From assembly GCA_049334165.1 (NCBI GenBank), contig JBEGHD010000006.1: DNA of 64,000 bases, one strand, 5' to 3'. Below the pieces are notes generated by a model that ran no database searches, was not told the origin of the DNA, and saw nothing but the letters and a program-made list of their open reading frames with translations. This document shows positions 25,172-33,260 of the stretch, one piece after another. The translations under genes were made by a program, and so were the position numbers. The stretch comes from JBEGHD01 sp049334165. GTDB taxonomy: Bacteria > Bacteroidota > Bacteroidia > Flavobacteriales_D > Sanyastnellaceae. How positions within the stretch are numbered: position 1 is the stretch's first letter; every line of letters starts with the position of its first letter.

Positions 25172-26152
25172 ATGTCACGCACTTTACACATCAAAGAAGA
25201 GCGAACGGCACTCGTAAAGCGATTGGCGAAGGAGATGGGTTTTGACTACTGTGGAATTTCCGAAGCCGATTTCCTGGAAGATCAGGCTCCACGGCTAGAG
25301 AATTACCTGAAGAAAGAAATGCACGGGCAGATGCGCTACATGGAAAATCACTTCGATAAGCGCCTCGACCCGAGAAAGCTCGTGCCGGGAGCAAAATCTG
25401 TGGTCTCTCTGCTGCTCAATTATTTTCCCTCCGAAACACAGAAAGATCCCAGCGCACCGAAAATTTCGAAGTATGCCTACGGCAAGGATTATCACTTTGT
25501 GATTAAAGAAAAAATGAAGTCCTTGGTTGATCGGCTACAGGAAGAGGTAGGCGACATCGAAGGGCGTGTGTTCGTAGATTCAGCTCCTGTGCTCGACAAG
25601 GCCTGGGCTGAGAAAAGCGGAATTGGCTGGATGGGCAAAAACACCAATCTGATCAACAAGCAGAGCGGATCGTTTTTCTTCGTGGCGGAGTTGATTCTGG
25701 ATTTGGAATTGGTGCCCGATGGTCCGATCAAAGATTACTGTGGAACTTGTACCCGTTGCATTGATGCCTGTCCCACAGATGCCATCACCGAGCCCTACGT
25801 GGTTGATGGGAGCAAATGCATCTCTTACTACACCATTGAGCTGCGAGATGAAATTCCGATTAAGGAAAAAGGGAACTTTGAAAACTGGGCATTTGGCTGC
25901 GACATCTGCCAGGACGTGTGTCCCTGGAACAGGTTTTCGAAACCACACAAAGAACCTCATTTCGAACCTCACCCGAAATTGCTCGAGATGAAACGCGAAG
26001 AGTGGTACGAGATTACTCGCGATGTTTTTAATGAAATATTTAGAAAATCGGCTGTGAAACGAACAAAGTTTGAAGGTCTCCTGAGAAACCTCGAATTCAT
26101 TAAAGAGCTTCCAGATGAAGGTCAGGCCAATGCCGGAGGAAATGATTCCTGA
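25172..26152 (+). CDS. queG: Epoxyqueuosine reductase QueG
   Basis: 326 residues. The N-terminal cobalamin-binding region includes FDYCGISEADFLED and the AWAEKSGIGWMGKNTNLI stretch near residue 147. Two 4Fe-4S ferredoxin motifs follow: CGTCTRCIDACPTDAI (about 190) and CDICQDVCPWN (about 246). The enzyme reduces epoxyqueuosine to queuosine in tRNA wobble position 34. The 3' end overlaps by about 31 bp with a small conserved gene on the opposite strand. Confidence 0.95.
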   Translation: MSRTLHIKEERTALVKRLAKEMGFDYCGISEADFLEDQAPRLENYLKKEMHGQMRYMENHFDKRLDPRKLVPGAKSVVSLLLNYFPSETQKDPSAPKISKYAYGKDYHFVIKEKMKSLVDRLQEEVGDIEGRVFVDSAPVLDKAWAEKSGIGWMGKNTNLINKQSGSFFFVAELILDLELVPDGPIKDYCGTCTRCIDACPTDAITEPYVVDGSKCISYYTIELRDEIPIKEKGNFENWAFGCDICQDVCPWNRFSKPHKEPHFEPHPKLLEMKREEWYEITRDVFNEIFRKSAVKRTKFEGLLRNLEFIKELPDEGQANAGGNDS

Positions 26153-26313
26153 ATAATGTCACGGTAGAGGTGACCGAATCGGTTTTCACACCACTTTTGA
26201 AGTTGGATTAGCTCATCTTTCTTTAACCACTTGATCGATTTCTTCAGCTCCTTTTTGAAAAGCAGGCGATCGAAACTCACCTTTGTCAAAACTTTCTTGC
26301 AGAATTCAAGCAT
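26122..26313 (-). CDS. Small conserved-looking protein, 63 residues
   Basis: Starts MLEFCKKVLTKVSFDRLLFKKELKK in short pieces: MLEFCKKVL, VSFDRLLFKKEL, then IKWLKKDELIQLQKWC and RFGHLYRDII. The pattern of a basic N-terminal half and amphipathic helices is like small uncharacterised proteins I recall from Bacteroidota (recollection, not a search). It is mostly in the gap after queG and overlaps the queG 3' end by 31 bp on the opposite strand. No hydrophobic segment. Function unknown; coding status rests on composition and recalled similarity. Confidence 0.65.
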   Translation of the reverse strand: MLEFCKKVLTKVSFDRLLFKKELKKSIKWLKKDELIQLQKWCENRFGHLYRDIIQESFPPALA

Positions 26314-26483
26314 TTTCCAGTGTATTTTGTTTTTAAGGCCCCCTGAAAATAGTCAAAAAATCGAGTCACTCACGTGATTCCAGCTCCCATTTTTTCAACA
26401 CCGTCAGGGGTGTAAAATTGGTTCGTCAAACGAACAGCTAATCAACGTCCGCGAACGGGTTGGAATTGTCGATGAATTGTTAA

Positions 26484-26510
26484 AATTCGTTGTGAAAATT
26501 TCAACGAATT
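26484..26510. promoter_or_regulatory. Inverted repeat just upstream of the trhO -7 element
   Basis: Perfect 9 bp arms AATTCGTTG (26484-26492) and CAACGAATT (26502-26510), 9 nt apart. The repeat ends 8 bp before TATCTTTG and covers the region where a -33 element would be, so it is a candidate operator. Confidence 0.5.
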
Positions 26511-26518
26511 GAAATAGT

Positions 26519-26526
26519 TATCTTTG
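26519..26526 (+). promoter_or_regulatory. Promoter -7 element TATCTTTG before trhO
   Basis: Exact TAnnTTTG match, 68 bp before the trhO ATG. No clear -33 at the usual spacing; the inverted repeat occupies that place. Confidence 0.6.
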
Positions 26527-26594
26527 CACTTTTATTTAACAAATCAGGATCCTGAAAGGTAAGCAGGGTTTCCGTTTATAACTTGCAATTGTAA

Positions 26595-27626
26595 ATGAAG
26601 AAGCTATTTAACCAAACCGACAGGAGCGTACTTAAAGAGATGATCGCCAACAGTAAAGAGGAGCGCACCACGCTTTCTTTTTACCAGTACGCTCACATCA
26701 AAAATGTCCAACTTTTTCGCGATTATTTATTCCTCCACTGGGATGAGCTCGGTGTGCTTGGCCGCACCTACGTGGCGAGTGAGGGAATCAACGCTCAAAT
26801 TTCTGTACCTACCAGAAACTTTGACGCTTTTAAGGAACACCTTTATTCCATTTCTTTTCTGGATGGAGTGAGACTCAACATCGCGGTTGATGACAATGGA
26901 AAATCGTTCTTTAAATTGAAGATCAAAATCCGCGATAAAATAGTTGCAGATGGTCTCAACGATGAAACGTTTGATGTAACAAATCGAGGAAAACATCTGA
27001 GCGCAAAAGAGTTCAACGAATTGACTGATCACGAGGATACGATCCTGATCGACATGCGAAACCACTACGAGCACGAAGTGGGGCATTTCGAAGGAGCAAT
27101 ATTACCCGATGTAGACACTTTCCGCGAGGAGCTGCCCAAGGTGAAAGAAATGCTCCAGGACAAGAAAGACAAGAACATCGTGATGTACTGCACCGGAGGA
27201 ATTCGCTGTGAGAAAGCCAGCGCCTGGTTGAAGCACGAAGGTTTCGAAAATGTTCATCAACTCGATGGGGGAATTATCGAATACACTCGAAAAGCAAAGC
27301 TCGAGGGAATCAAAAATAAGTTTCGCGGTAAAAACTTTGTGTTTGACGATCGGAGAGGGGAGCGGATTTCTGACGAAGTGATTGCCAAATGTCACCAGTG
27401 TGGAAAACCGGCCGACACGCACACCAACTGTGTAAACGATGCCTGCCATCTGCTTTTCATCCAATGCGATGAGTGCAAAGAGAAGTACGAGGGATGCTGC
27501 TCATCCGACTGCCAGGATATCATTCACCTGCCGGAAGAAAAGCAACGAGAGTTGAGAAAAGGACTGAGCAACAGCAACCGCATTTTCCGAAAGGGAAGGT
27601 CGGAGAAGCTGAAGTTTAAGGAGTGA
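26595..27626 (+). CDS. trhO: tRNA uridine(34) hydroxylase TrhO (rhodanese family)
   Basis: 343 residues. N-terminal UPF0176 domain (about 1-120, including YVASEGINAQISVP), central rhodanese domain with catalytic loop CTGGIRC (Cys199), and a C-terminal Cys-rich tail (CHQCGKPADTHTNC, CDECKEKYEGCCSSDC) that looks like a zinc-binding region. The family (YceA/TrhO) hydroxylates U34 of certain tRNAs using oxygen, the first step to 5-methoxyuridine or cmo5U-type bases. The nearby queG also acts on tRNA position 34, but the two are separately promoted. Confidence 0.94.
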   Translation: MKKLFNQTDRSVLKEMIANSKEERTTLSFYQYAHIKNVQLFRDYLFLHWDELGVLGRTYVASEGINAQISVPTRNFDAFKEHLYSISFLDGVRLNIAVDDNGKSFFKLKIKIRDKIVADGLNDETFDVTNRGKHLSAKEFNELTDHEDTILIDMRNHYEHEVGHFEGAILPDVDTFREELPKVKEMLQDKKDKNIVMYCTGGIRCEKASAWLKHEGFENVHQLDGGIIEYTRKAKLEGIKNKFRGKNFVFDDRRGERISDEVIAKCHQCGKPADTHTNCVNDACHLLFIQCDECKEKYEGCCSSDCQDIIHLPEEKQRELRKGLSNSNRIFRKGRSEKLKFKE

Positions 27627-27674
27627 TTTAAAGGAGTCAAGATTAAATGAAATCCAAATAGGCTCTTCTTTCGT

Positions 27675-27705
27675 ATTGTTTTGACATTTTAGGGTTTTAC
27701 TTTTA
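27675..27705 (+). promoter_or_regulatory. Candidate promoter of the DUF6588-like gene
   Basis: ATTG (27675-27678), 19 bp spacer, TACTTTTA (27698-27705). The -7 half differs from TAnnTTTG only in the last base. Confidence 0.45.
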
Positions 27706-27714
27706 CCCGATCTA

Positions 27715-28809
27715 ATGCTTAAAACAAAATCGATGTCACGACTTCTACTTTTACCTGCACTCTTTTTTACTGTTTTCAATACTCAGGCGCAGCTGATCGA
27801 TTTCGACTCTGAAGCGGCTACAGAAGATTTCGTTTACAACCTTCAGTTGTACTCTAATGAGTACATCGGTCCTGTGTTGGACGCTTACGGATCTAACCAG
27901 GTTTCAGGATGGCAGCCGTCTGGCGAAATTCTCGAACCGTTTGCCTTTAGCATCGGTGTACAGGCTACGGCCACTTTTTTGAGGTCGCCAAACACAAAGT
28001 TCAACTTCAACGAGGTAGGTTTTACGGATAATCTCAGGTTGAAGGATCCTTCAAATCCTGAGTTGCCGACAGTGCTTGGTGGGGCTACAGAGCAGGAATT
28101 GATCTACCGGGTTCAGGGAGGCGTGGGAGGAACAGTTACCTACGAAGAGGAGATCGCGGCTCTCTCGGGAATTACGACTCCCAACAATGGAGTGCCTGGA
28201 GCGGCTCTTCAAATTGGAATGGGTTTGCCACAAGCCAGTGAGTTGCAATTGCGAATAATTCCGCCAATCAAAGTATTGGATGTAAATCACTTCTTAATTG
28301 GAGGAGGTTTTCGACACGACATCACGCAGTATTTTGCTGATGAGGACAGAAAGTTTCACACGATTATTGGAGCTTACTACAGCTACTCTACCTTTAGGCA
28401 CGAACCGGAAGATTTACTAGAAGGCGAGAATCAAGAAATTCGAATGACTGACCACTCACTGAATCTTGAGGCTGTCGCCTCATACGATTTCAAGTTACTT
28501 TCAATTTACGGTTTGGTTGGATACTACAACACTTCAACTAGGTTCGACATGCTCGGTACGTATTCGTTTGAAGTGGAATATCAGGCTGTTCCCAAGCCGG
28601 CACCACCTACAGTTCAGGAAGCTTTTAGTACCACAGATCCCATTTCTGTTGAAGCCACCAACAGTCGGCCACGTTTCGCAGTGGGTGCTAGTTTTAAATT
28701 GGGGCATGTGGTAGAATTGTCAACCACATACTCAATGGCCGAATACAATTCGCTCTCGGCCATGTTGGCATTCAAAATTGGAAATGGAGAGGATGAACCA
28801 AAAGACTAG
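27715..28809 (+). CDS. DUF6588-like outer-membrane protein
   Basis: 364 residues from ATG 27715; an alternative start is 27733 (MSRLLLLP). A signal peptide ends near NTQAQ. The protein has an N-terminal region with GSNQVSGWQPSGEILEPFAF, the kind of sequence I associate with DUF6588, then beta-strands typical of an outer-membrane barrel (FLIGGGFRHDITQYF, IGAYYSYSTFRHEP, SIYGLVGYYNTSTRF, PRFAVGASFKLGHV). Function unknown. The C-terminal end is polar (GNGEDEPKD) rather than the usual terminal aromatic. It converges on the DUF3299 gene with a 4 bp overlap of the two ends. Confidence 0.7.
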   Translation: MLKTKSMSRLLLLPALFFTVFNTQAQLIDFDSEAATEDFVYNLQLYSNEYIGPVLDAYGSNQVSGWQPSGEILEPFAFSIGVQATATFLRSPNTKFNFNEVGFTDNLRLKDPSNPELPTVLGGATEQELIYRVQGGVGGTVTYEEEIAALSGITTPNNGVPGAALQIGMGLPQASELQLRIIPPIKVLDVNHFLIGGGFRHDITQYFADEDRKFHTIIGAYYSYSTFRHEPEDLLEGENQEIRMTDHSLNLEAVASYDFKLLSIYGLVGYYNTSTRFDMLGTYSFEVEYQAVPKPAPPTVQEAFSTTDPISVEATNSRPRFAVGASFKLGHVVELSTTYSMAEYNSLSAMLAFKIGNGEDEPKD

Positions 28810-29288
28810 TTGTACTCCACCGCGTTTTCGAGGATGTAGTTCATCTCGTAAATGTCGTCTGCGTTTAATCGCAGTGTGCCTTTGAATGTGGCGCGCTCAT
28901 CCGTCTTGTAAGTTTTTCCATCTTCTTTTTTGAAACGAAGATCAACGACCGATTCTGGCCCCGCACCACCACAGAAAAAGCAGTTGGCGTAAGGGTAGCG
29001 TGAGAGCACGTAAAAGTTTTCATCGTAGTCCACAGGGATGATGTAGCCAGTGATGTAAACTTCTTTACCCTCCAGGTTTTTGACAGATTCCCCGAAGGTT
29101 GGCTTCCAGTAGTAAGCGTCAATTTCTTCCACGTATACATCCTTAAACTCTACGTCTGTGAGCATATCCCAGGTGAGTTCGACTGGAGCTTCAGATGAGA
29201 AGTCACTGAATTCATCGTACTCCATTTTGGGTGCTCCCATAAAAAACAAAAGTCCTGCGAAAAGAAGATAAAAACTGTGTTTATTCAT
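28806..29288 (-). CDS. DUF3299 family periplasmic protein
   Basis: 160 residues from ATG 29288 (an in-frame ATG 18 bp earlier lies deeper in the permease gene). N-terminal signal or anchor (HSFYLLFAGLLFFMG). The DUF3299 core is clear: GKEVYITGYIIPVD, then YANCFFCGGAGPESVV with two cysteines about four residues apart, and a C-terminal beta-strand with TLRLNADD. The start overlaps the last codons of the permease gene (8 bp), so it is translationally coupled to the ABC genes. In this family the CxxC pair probably binds metal or forms a disulfide (inference). Confidence 0.85.
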   Translation of the reverse strand: MNKHSFYLLFAGLLFFMGAPKMEYDEFSDFSSEAPVELTWDMLTDVEFKDVYVEEIDAYYWKPTFGESVKNLEGKEVYITGYIIPVDYDENFYVLSRYPYANCFFCGGAGPESVVDLRFKKEDGKTYKTDERATFKGTLRLNADDIYEMNYILENAVEYN

Positions 29289-30477
29289 TGGAAAGCGTTT
29301 TTGCAATATCGATTTTCATTGCCCGGTAAGCTGGCAACAATGAAGCCAAAATTCCCACAAAGATAGTGATCAGCAACATCCAAAATTCTCCGCTAACCAT
29401 TCCGATCTGATCCAGGGAATAATGGAAATTTTCGGACATGTAGTGAGACAAAATCAAAAGGCCGATGCGGCTAAGCACAATTCCAATCACAAAGCCGAGA
29501 ATGGCCAGCAGCAGTCCTTCCTGCAAGATCAGCCTGAAGAGCGTGCCTCTGGTTCCGCCCATACTTCTCATCAGTGCCAGCTCGTATTTTCGCTCGCGGA
29601 GTGAGTTGTAGAGCGAAATGAAAACACTAACAAAAGATAGGATCATGATGGCGATTGCAATCACCCGAAGTGTTCCCATGCCAATGCCAAATCCTTCGTT
29701 TAGGCGATTGATTTCTACAGAGGGCAACACCGACTGAATCTTTGAATCTTCGAGCTGTTTGGGAATGCTGAAGAGTGCCATCTTGTTGCGAACTTTCAAA
29801 AACATGGCCGTGATTTCTCTGTCCTCTTCGTGCTCGTGAGCGTGATCATGGTCATGCCCGTGACTTTCGTGAACTCCCCAAATGGATTGAACTCCTGTGA
29901 GCACAAGCTGGTCGACCACAGTCCCTGACGATTCGAAAATTCCCACTACGGTAAATGCCTTGTCCTTGTGGATGTCTGTCGTGTCTTCCAGGCCGTGGGC
30001 GCTGTAAAAAGTGTCACCTACTTCGAGTCCTTCGTTTTGGGCAACCTTGCTCCCGATTGTAGCTTCGAATTCCTTCGACCAGAGCTTTCCCGATTTCACT
30101 TTAGCGCTGTAGTGATCTACGTAGTCGTGAGTAGTTCCTACGATTCGGTAGGATTTAAAATTGTCGCCATAGGCCAGAGGAATGGCCTTTTCTACAAAAG
30201 GGTTTTTTGCTATTCGCTGCGCTTCTTGATAGTTGATGTTTCCCGTTGGCGCATCTACCTGATAAACACTTGAAAGAATAAGTTGCAGCGGGCTGCCTTT
30301 TGCCCCAAGCACCATGTCGATATTTTTGATGTTGCGGTCGAACTGGTTTTTGAGCTGAACTTCCACAAGAAGCAGCAGACTGATAATGCCCACCCCAAAA
30401 GCCAGGAGCAGCAAGCTCAGTCCTGTACTCAGAGGTTTGTACTGAATGTTTTTCCAGCTGACTTTAATCAGATTCAT
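29281..30477 (-). CDS. ABC transporter permease, FtsX/MacB-like, with His-rich loop
   Basis: 398 residues. One N-terminal membrane helix (about 20-39), a large extracytoplasmic domain (MacB_PCD-like, about 40-270), and three C-terminal helices with the FtsX core (ALMRSMGGTRGTLFRLIL). Unusually, the periplasmic domain holds a stretch of seven His in fourteen residues (HESHGHDHDHAHEH, about residues 203-216), a strong sign of metal binding. The gene overlaps the ATPase gene by 4 bp upstream and the DUF3299 gene by 8 bp downstream, so the three form one operon. A zinc or other divalent-metal role is plausible but not shown; lipoprotein release (LolE-like) is the alternative. Confidence 0.88.
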   Translation of the reverse strand: MNLIKVSWKNIQYKPLSTGLSLLLLAFGVGIISLLLLVEVQLKNQFDRNIKNIDMVLGAKGSPLQLILSSVYQVDAPTGNINYQEAQRIAKNPFVEKAIPLAYGDNFKSYRIVGTTHDYVDHYSAKVKSGKLWSKEFEATIGSKVAQNEGLEVGDTFYSAHGLEDTTDIHKDKAFTVVGIFESSGTVVDQLVLTGVQSIWGVHESHGHDHDHAHEHEEDREITAMFLKVRNKMALFSIPKQLEDSKIQSVLPSVEINRLNEGFGIGMGTLRVIAIAIMILSFVSVFISLYNSLRERKYELALMRSMGGTRGTLFRLILQEGLLLAILGFVIGIVLSRIGLLILSHYMSENFHYSLDQIGMVSGEFWMLLITIFVGILASLLPAYRAMKIDIAKTLSNE

Positions 30478-31100
30478 AGTTCGATGCGCTTTTCAAAGTG
30501 ACTTTTGAGTCTGTTGTCGTGGGTAACAATCACGAGCGTGGCGTTGGCGGCCTGAGCCTGATCTTCGAGTAAGTGCAACACTTCAAGAGCATTTTTATCG
30601 TCAAGGGCGGAGGTAGGCTCATCGGCCAAAATCACTTCCGGGTTGTTGATAAGGGCGCGAGCAATGGCAGCTCTCTGTTGCTCACCAACACTTAGGTCTG
30701 ATGGCTTGCTGTGGGCCTTGTGGCCGATGCCGAGCCGCTCGAGCAATTCTTTTGCTTTCTGTGGTTGAGTCGGTTTGCCTGTCAAAAACTGAGGCATCAT
30801 CAGATTGTCGATCACACTGAGCGATTTAACGAAGTGAGCAGTTTGGTAAACGATTCCCACTTTTTCTCCACGAAACTTGTCGAGCCTTTTTTGTGAAAGC
30901 CCGGTGAGGTCGGTTCCTGCAATTTCAATTTTTCCTCCTGTGGGCTTTAGCAAGCCGGCAAGCAGATGTAGCAGCGTGGTTTTCCCAGTTCCCGAAGCTC
31001 CCAGTAGAAGCACGTGCTCTCCTGTGGCGCATTCGAAATCAGGAAACTGCAGCGCGTTGTCCTTGTCGTAAGAAAAAGTGAGGTTCTTGCAGCTCAGCAT
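30474..31100 (-). CDS. ABC transporter ATP-binding protein (LolD/MacB type)
   Basis: 208 residues, one nucleotide-binding domain. Walker A GASGTGKTT (about 34), Q-loop near YQTAHFV, signature LSVGEQQRAAIARAL (about 140), Walker B VILADEPTSALD (about 160) and switch His in VIVTHD. It is the first gene of the operon with the His-rich permease and the DUF3299 protein, with an ATGA overlap to the permease. It energises the permease, which is of the mechanotransmission type rather than an importer. Confidence 0.93.
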   Translation of the reverse strand: MLSCKNLTFSYDKDNALQFPDFECATGEHVLLLGASGTGKTTLLHLLAGLLKPTGGKIEIAGTDLTGLSQKRLDKFRGEKVGIVYQTAHFVKSLSVIDNLMMPQFLTGKPTQPQKAKELLERLGIGHKAHSKPSDLSVGEQQRAAIARALINNPEVILADEPTSALDDKNALEVLHLLEDQAQAANATLVIVTHDNRLKSHFEKRIEL

Positions 31101-31203
31101 CTATCGTTGTGTTTAGGTTCAAAGTTATTCGAAGTGATGGATTTTACCAGTTTTTCTGCTCCGAATTGAGTAGCGTTTAGAGAAATTTAGCAGCTCATTT
31201 TGG

Positions 31204-31211
31204 TACTTTTG
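31204..31211 (+). promoter_or_regulatory. Promoter -7 element TACTTTTG
   Basis: Exact TAnnTTTG match 20 bp before the ATG of the DUF4258-like gene at 31232. No clear -33 element. Confidence 0.5.
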
Positions 31212-31231
31212 AAGTCGCAAAAACCAGTGGC

Positions 31232-31624
31232 ATGAATTTCAGACAACGCTTCAACAAATTTTTTATCGGATTGGGAATTGGCACCTTGCTGTGCATCATC
31301 CTTTTTGGTGGTCGCGACTGGTTTGGCTGGGCGCCAAATGCGCGAGTACTAAAGCGACTCAACGAAACCGAACTTCAAATTACCGAGCGCGCCAAGTGCC
31401 TGATGGATTGCCGCGAAATCACTGAAGACGATCTCTACCACCTGCTCGAAACGGGTAGTGTGCAGTTTGATTTAAGCGAGGTTCACCAAAATCCGTTGAT
31501 CTACATCGTGGATGCTTCCCGGAGCGAATCTGAGAATTACCGAATGACTTTTGCCGCTGGAGACAGCACATCTACCGTCACCAAAGTAGAGTGGTTGGAA
31601 AGAGAAGTAGATTGCGATTGCTAA
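31232..31624 (+). CDS. DUF4258-like membrane-anchored protein
   Basis: 130 residues. One N-terminal membrane helix (about 9-25, FIGLGIGTLLCIILFGG) after a short basic stretch. The soluble part contains CLMDCREITEDDLYHLLETGSV, the pattern of DUF4258 proteins in which a Cys-x3-Cys pair precedes an acidic helix, and ends in CDC. The arrangement suggests a small inner-membrane protein with a periplasmic redox-active or metal-binding domain (inference). It converges with proline dehydrogenase; the two stops are 9 bp apart. Confidence 0.75.
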   Translation: MNFRQRFNKFFIGLGIGTLLCIILFGGRDWFGWAPNARVLKRLNETELQITERAKCLMDCREITEDDLYHLLETGSVQFDLSEVHQNPLIYIVDASRSESENYRMTFAAGDSTSTVTKVEWLEREVDCDC

Positions 31625-31633
31625 ACTTTTCGC

Positions 31634-32902
31634 TTAGGCGCTCTGAGGTTTCGAACGAACTTTATTCACGCGATTTCCGGCCATAGATCTTCTGCGATTG
31701 AGCTCTTTCATAATCAAGCCGAGCTCGCGTCCTGTTTGTCCCTTCACAGAAGTGTTCTCTTCGGCTCTTCGAATGAGGTAAGGAATCACCTCGCGAATCG
31801 GACCGTAAGGCACATATTTGGCCACGTTGTAGCCGGCATTCGAAAGGTTAAAACTGATGTGGTCGCTCATTCCAAAAAGTTGTGCGAAAAACACTCGTGG
31901 ATCTGGACCTTCGATGTTGAACTGCTTCATCATTTGCACGAGATACATGCAGCTTTCCTCGTTGTGGGTTCCCGCGCAAAAAGAAATGTCATCGAGGTGT
32001 TCCATGCAAAAAACCATGGCAGAGTCGAAGTCGCGGTCACACGATTCTTTATCGGGCTGAATCGGTGATGGGTAGCCCATGTCGTCAGCGCGCTTTCTTT
32101 CCTTTTCCATGTAGGCCCCGCGAACGAGTTTCACTCCGAGGCGAAAGTTCTTCTCCTTGGCCATGTCGAGTAGTCTCGTCAGGTAGTCGAGCTTGTCGTG
32201 GCGATAAAGCTGAATAGTGTTGTAAATGATCGCATTCTCATCGTTGTACTTCGCCATCATTTCCTCGGCAATGCTATCGATGGTGTCCTGAATCCAGCTC
32301 TCTTCAGCATCGATAAAAACCGGAGTTCGCGCTTCGTGAGCGGTCTGGCAAATTCTTTCGATGCGTTCGTGGACCTTTTTGAATTCCGCTTTTTCGTCTT
32401 CGGTGAGCTTCTCGTCTTCGTTGATCTTGTGGAGCAAATCGAAACGTGCAACCCCCGTTACTTTAAAAACACAAAACGGAATGTGCGGATTACCTTCGGC
32501 CGTCTGAATGGTTTTGATGACCTCCTTTGTGGTTCTTTCAAAATCTTCTTCGGTTTCTTTTCCCTCTACCGAATAGTCGAGAATTGTTCCGATGTTGTAA
32601 GCGTCCAAAATCTTGGTGGTTTTGGCACATCTTTCAATGCTTTCACCTCCGCAGAATTGCTGAAAAATAGTGGGGCGAATGATCCACGCAATGGGAATGC
32701 GAAGCTTCAGGGCGAGGAAGGTCATTCCTTTACCCAGTTTCACCAAAGAAGTGCGTCCGACCATCTTAAAAAGCCAGTAAGCTTTACGCAGTTTGAGGTC
32801 GGATTTGCTTTGAAATGCGACTTCTGTGTTGTCGAAGTCGACTTCGCTGGTAAAAACCGAGGGGTTATGTGGAAATTCGGGAGTTGTTGCTTCTGTGATC
32901 AT
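31634..32902 (-). CDS. putA: Proline dehydrogenase
   Basis: 422 residues, a single-domain proline dehydrogenase without the fused P5C dehydrogenase. It folds as an FAD-binding (beta/alpha)8 barrel. Recognisable parts are VFKVTGVARFDLL (about 143), FIDAEESWIQ (about 200), LGVKLVRGAYMEKER (about 255), AGTHNEES (about 313) and YGPIREVIPYLIRRAEENTS near the C-terminus. It oxidises proline to pyrroline-5-carboxylate and passes electrons to quinone. The next gene upstream (tig) is separated by a terminator and repeat region, so it is likely an independent transcript. The symbol putA is used loosely because the gene is monofunctional. Confidence 0.94.
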   Translation of the reverse strand: MITEATTPEFPHNPSVFTSEVDFDNTEVAFQSKSDLKLRKAYWLFKMVGRTSLVKLGKGMTFLALKLRIPIAWIIRPTIFQQFCGGESIERCAKTTKILDAYNIGTILDYSVEGKETEEDFERTTKEVIKTIQTAEGNPHIPFCVFKVTGVARFDLLHKINEDEKLTEDEKAEFKKVHERIERICQTAHEARTPVFIDAEESWIQDTIDSIAEEMMAKYNDENAIIYNTIQLYRHDKLDYLTRLLDMAKEKNFRLGVKLVRGAYMEKERKRADDMGYPSPIQPDKESCDRDFDSAMVFCMEHLDDISFCAGTHNEESCMYLVQMMKQFNIEGPDPRVFFAQLFGMSDHISFNLSNAGYNVAKYVPYGPIREVIPYLIRRAEENTSVKGQTGRELGLIMKELNRRRSMAGNRVNKVRSKPQSA

Positions 32903-33075
32903 ATACGCTTCTTCTCAAAAATTCTGCCCCACAAAAATGGGCCTGACAAATATAGCTCGAAATAGTCGTAGTAAAAATGAGCTAAGTCAATTCGAAAAAA
33001 CTAACTGAAAACGGCTCCGATTGTTCAGTGGGTGTGGCTTTGGGGAGTTTTCCTTGTCGGGCAAAAGAGCATTAA

Positions 33076-33123
33076 AAAAGCCGGATGTCATGCTGAACTT
33101 GATTCAGTATCTATCCGGCTTTT
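33076..33123 (-). terminator. Long hairpin, probable tig terminator, carrying a dispersed-repeat-like core
   Basis: Outer stem AAAAGCCGGAT (33076-33086) / ATCCGGCTTTT (33113-33123). Inside, ATGCTGAA (33090-33097) pairs with TTCAGTAT (33103-33110). On the minus strand the stem is followed by a T run, so it can end tig transcripts. The inner GTCATGCTGAACTTGATTC part resembles a sequence I remember as recurrent in Bacteroidota genomes (recollection). Confidence 0.65.
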
Positions 33124-33196
33124 GTCTTTTTGAAGTCTGGAGAAACTGGCCTTGTCTCTACTAGCTCGCCAACCTTCTTGTGCACTTTGCTCTGTA

Positions 33197-33230
33197 GTGC
33201 GGCTGGAGCTTCTCGAGCGGAGTCGAGAGA
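33197..33230. repeat. 34 bp dispersed element, copy 1
   Basis: Shares 31 of 34 positions with 42998-43031, which is in the opposite orientation; the last 21 bp are identical and contain TCTCGA-GCGGAG-TCGAGA, a palindrome. Confidence 0.75.
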
Positions 33231-33260
33231 TTATGAAGGAGTGCTTAAATCTCTTTACGA

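Larger units (their letters stand above)
32903..33260. other. Intergenic region between tig and proline dehydrogenase
   Basis: 358 bp with no convincing gene. It holds the long hairpin at 33076-33123 and one copy of a 34 bp dispersed element at 33197-33230. A short reading frame at 33130-33360 is not coding-like. Confidence 0.7.
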
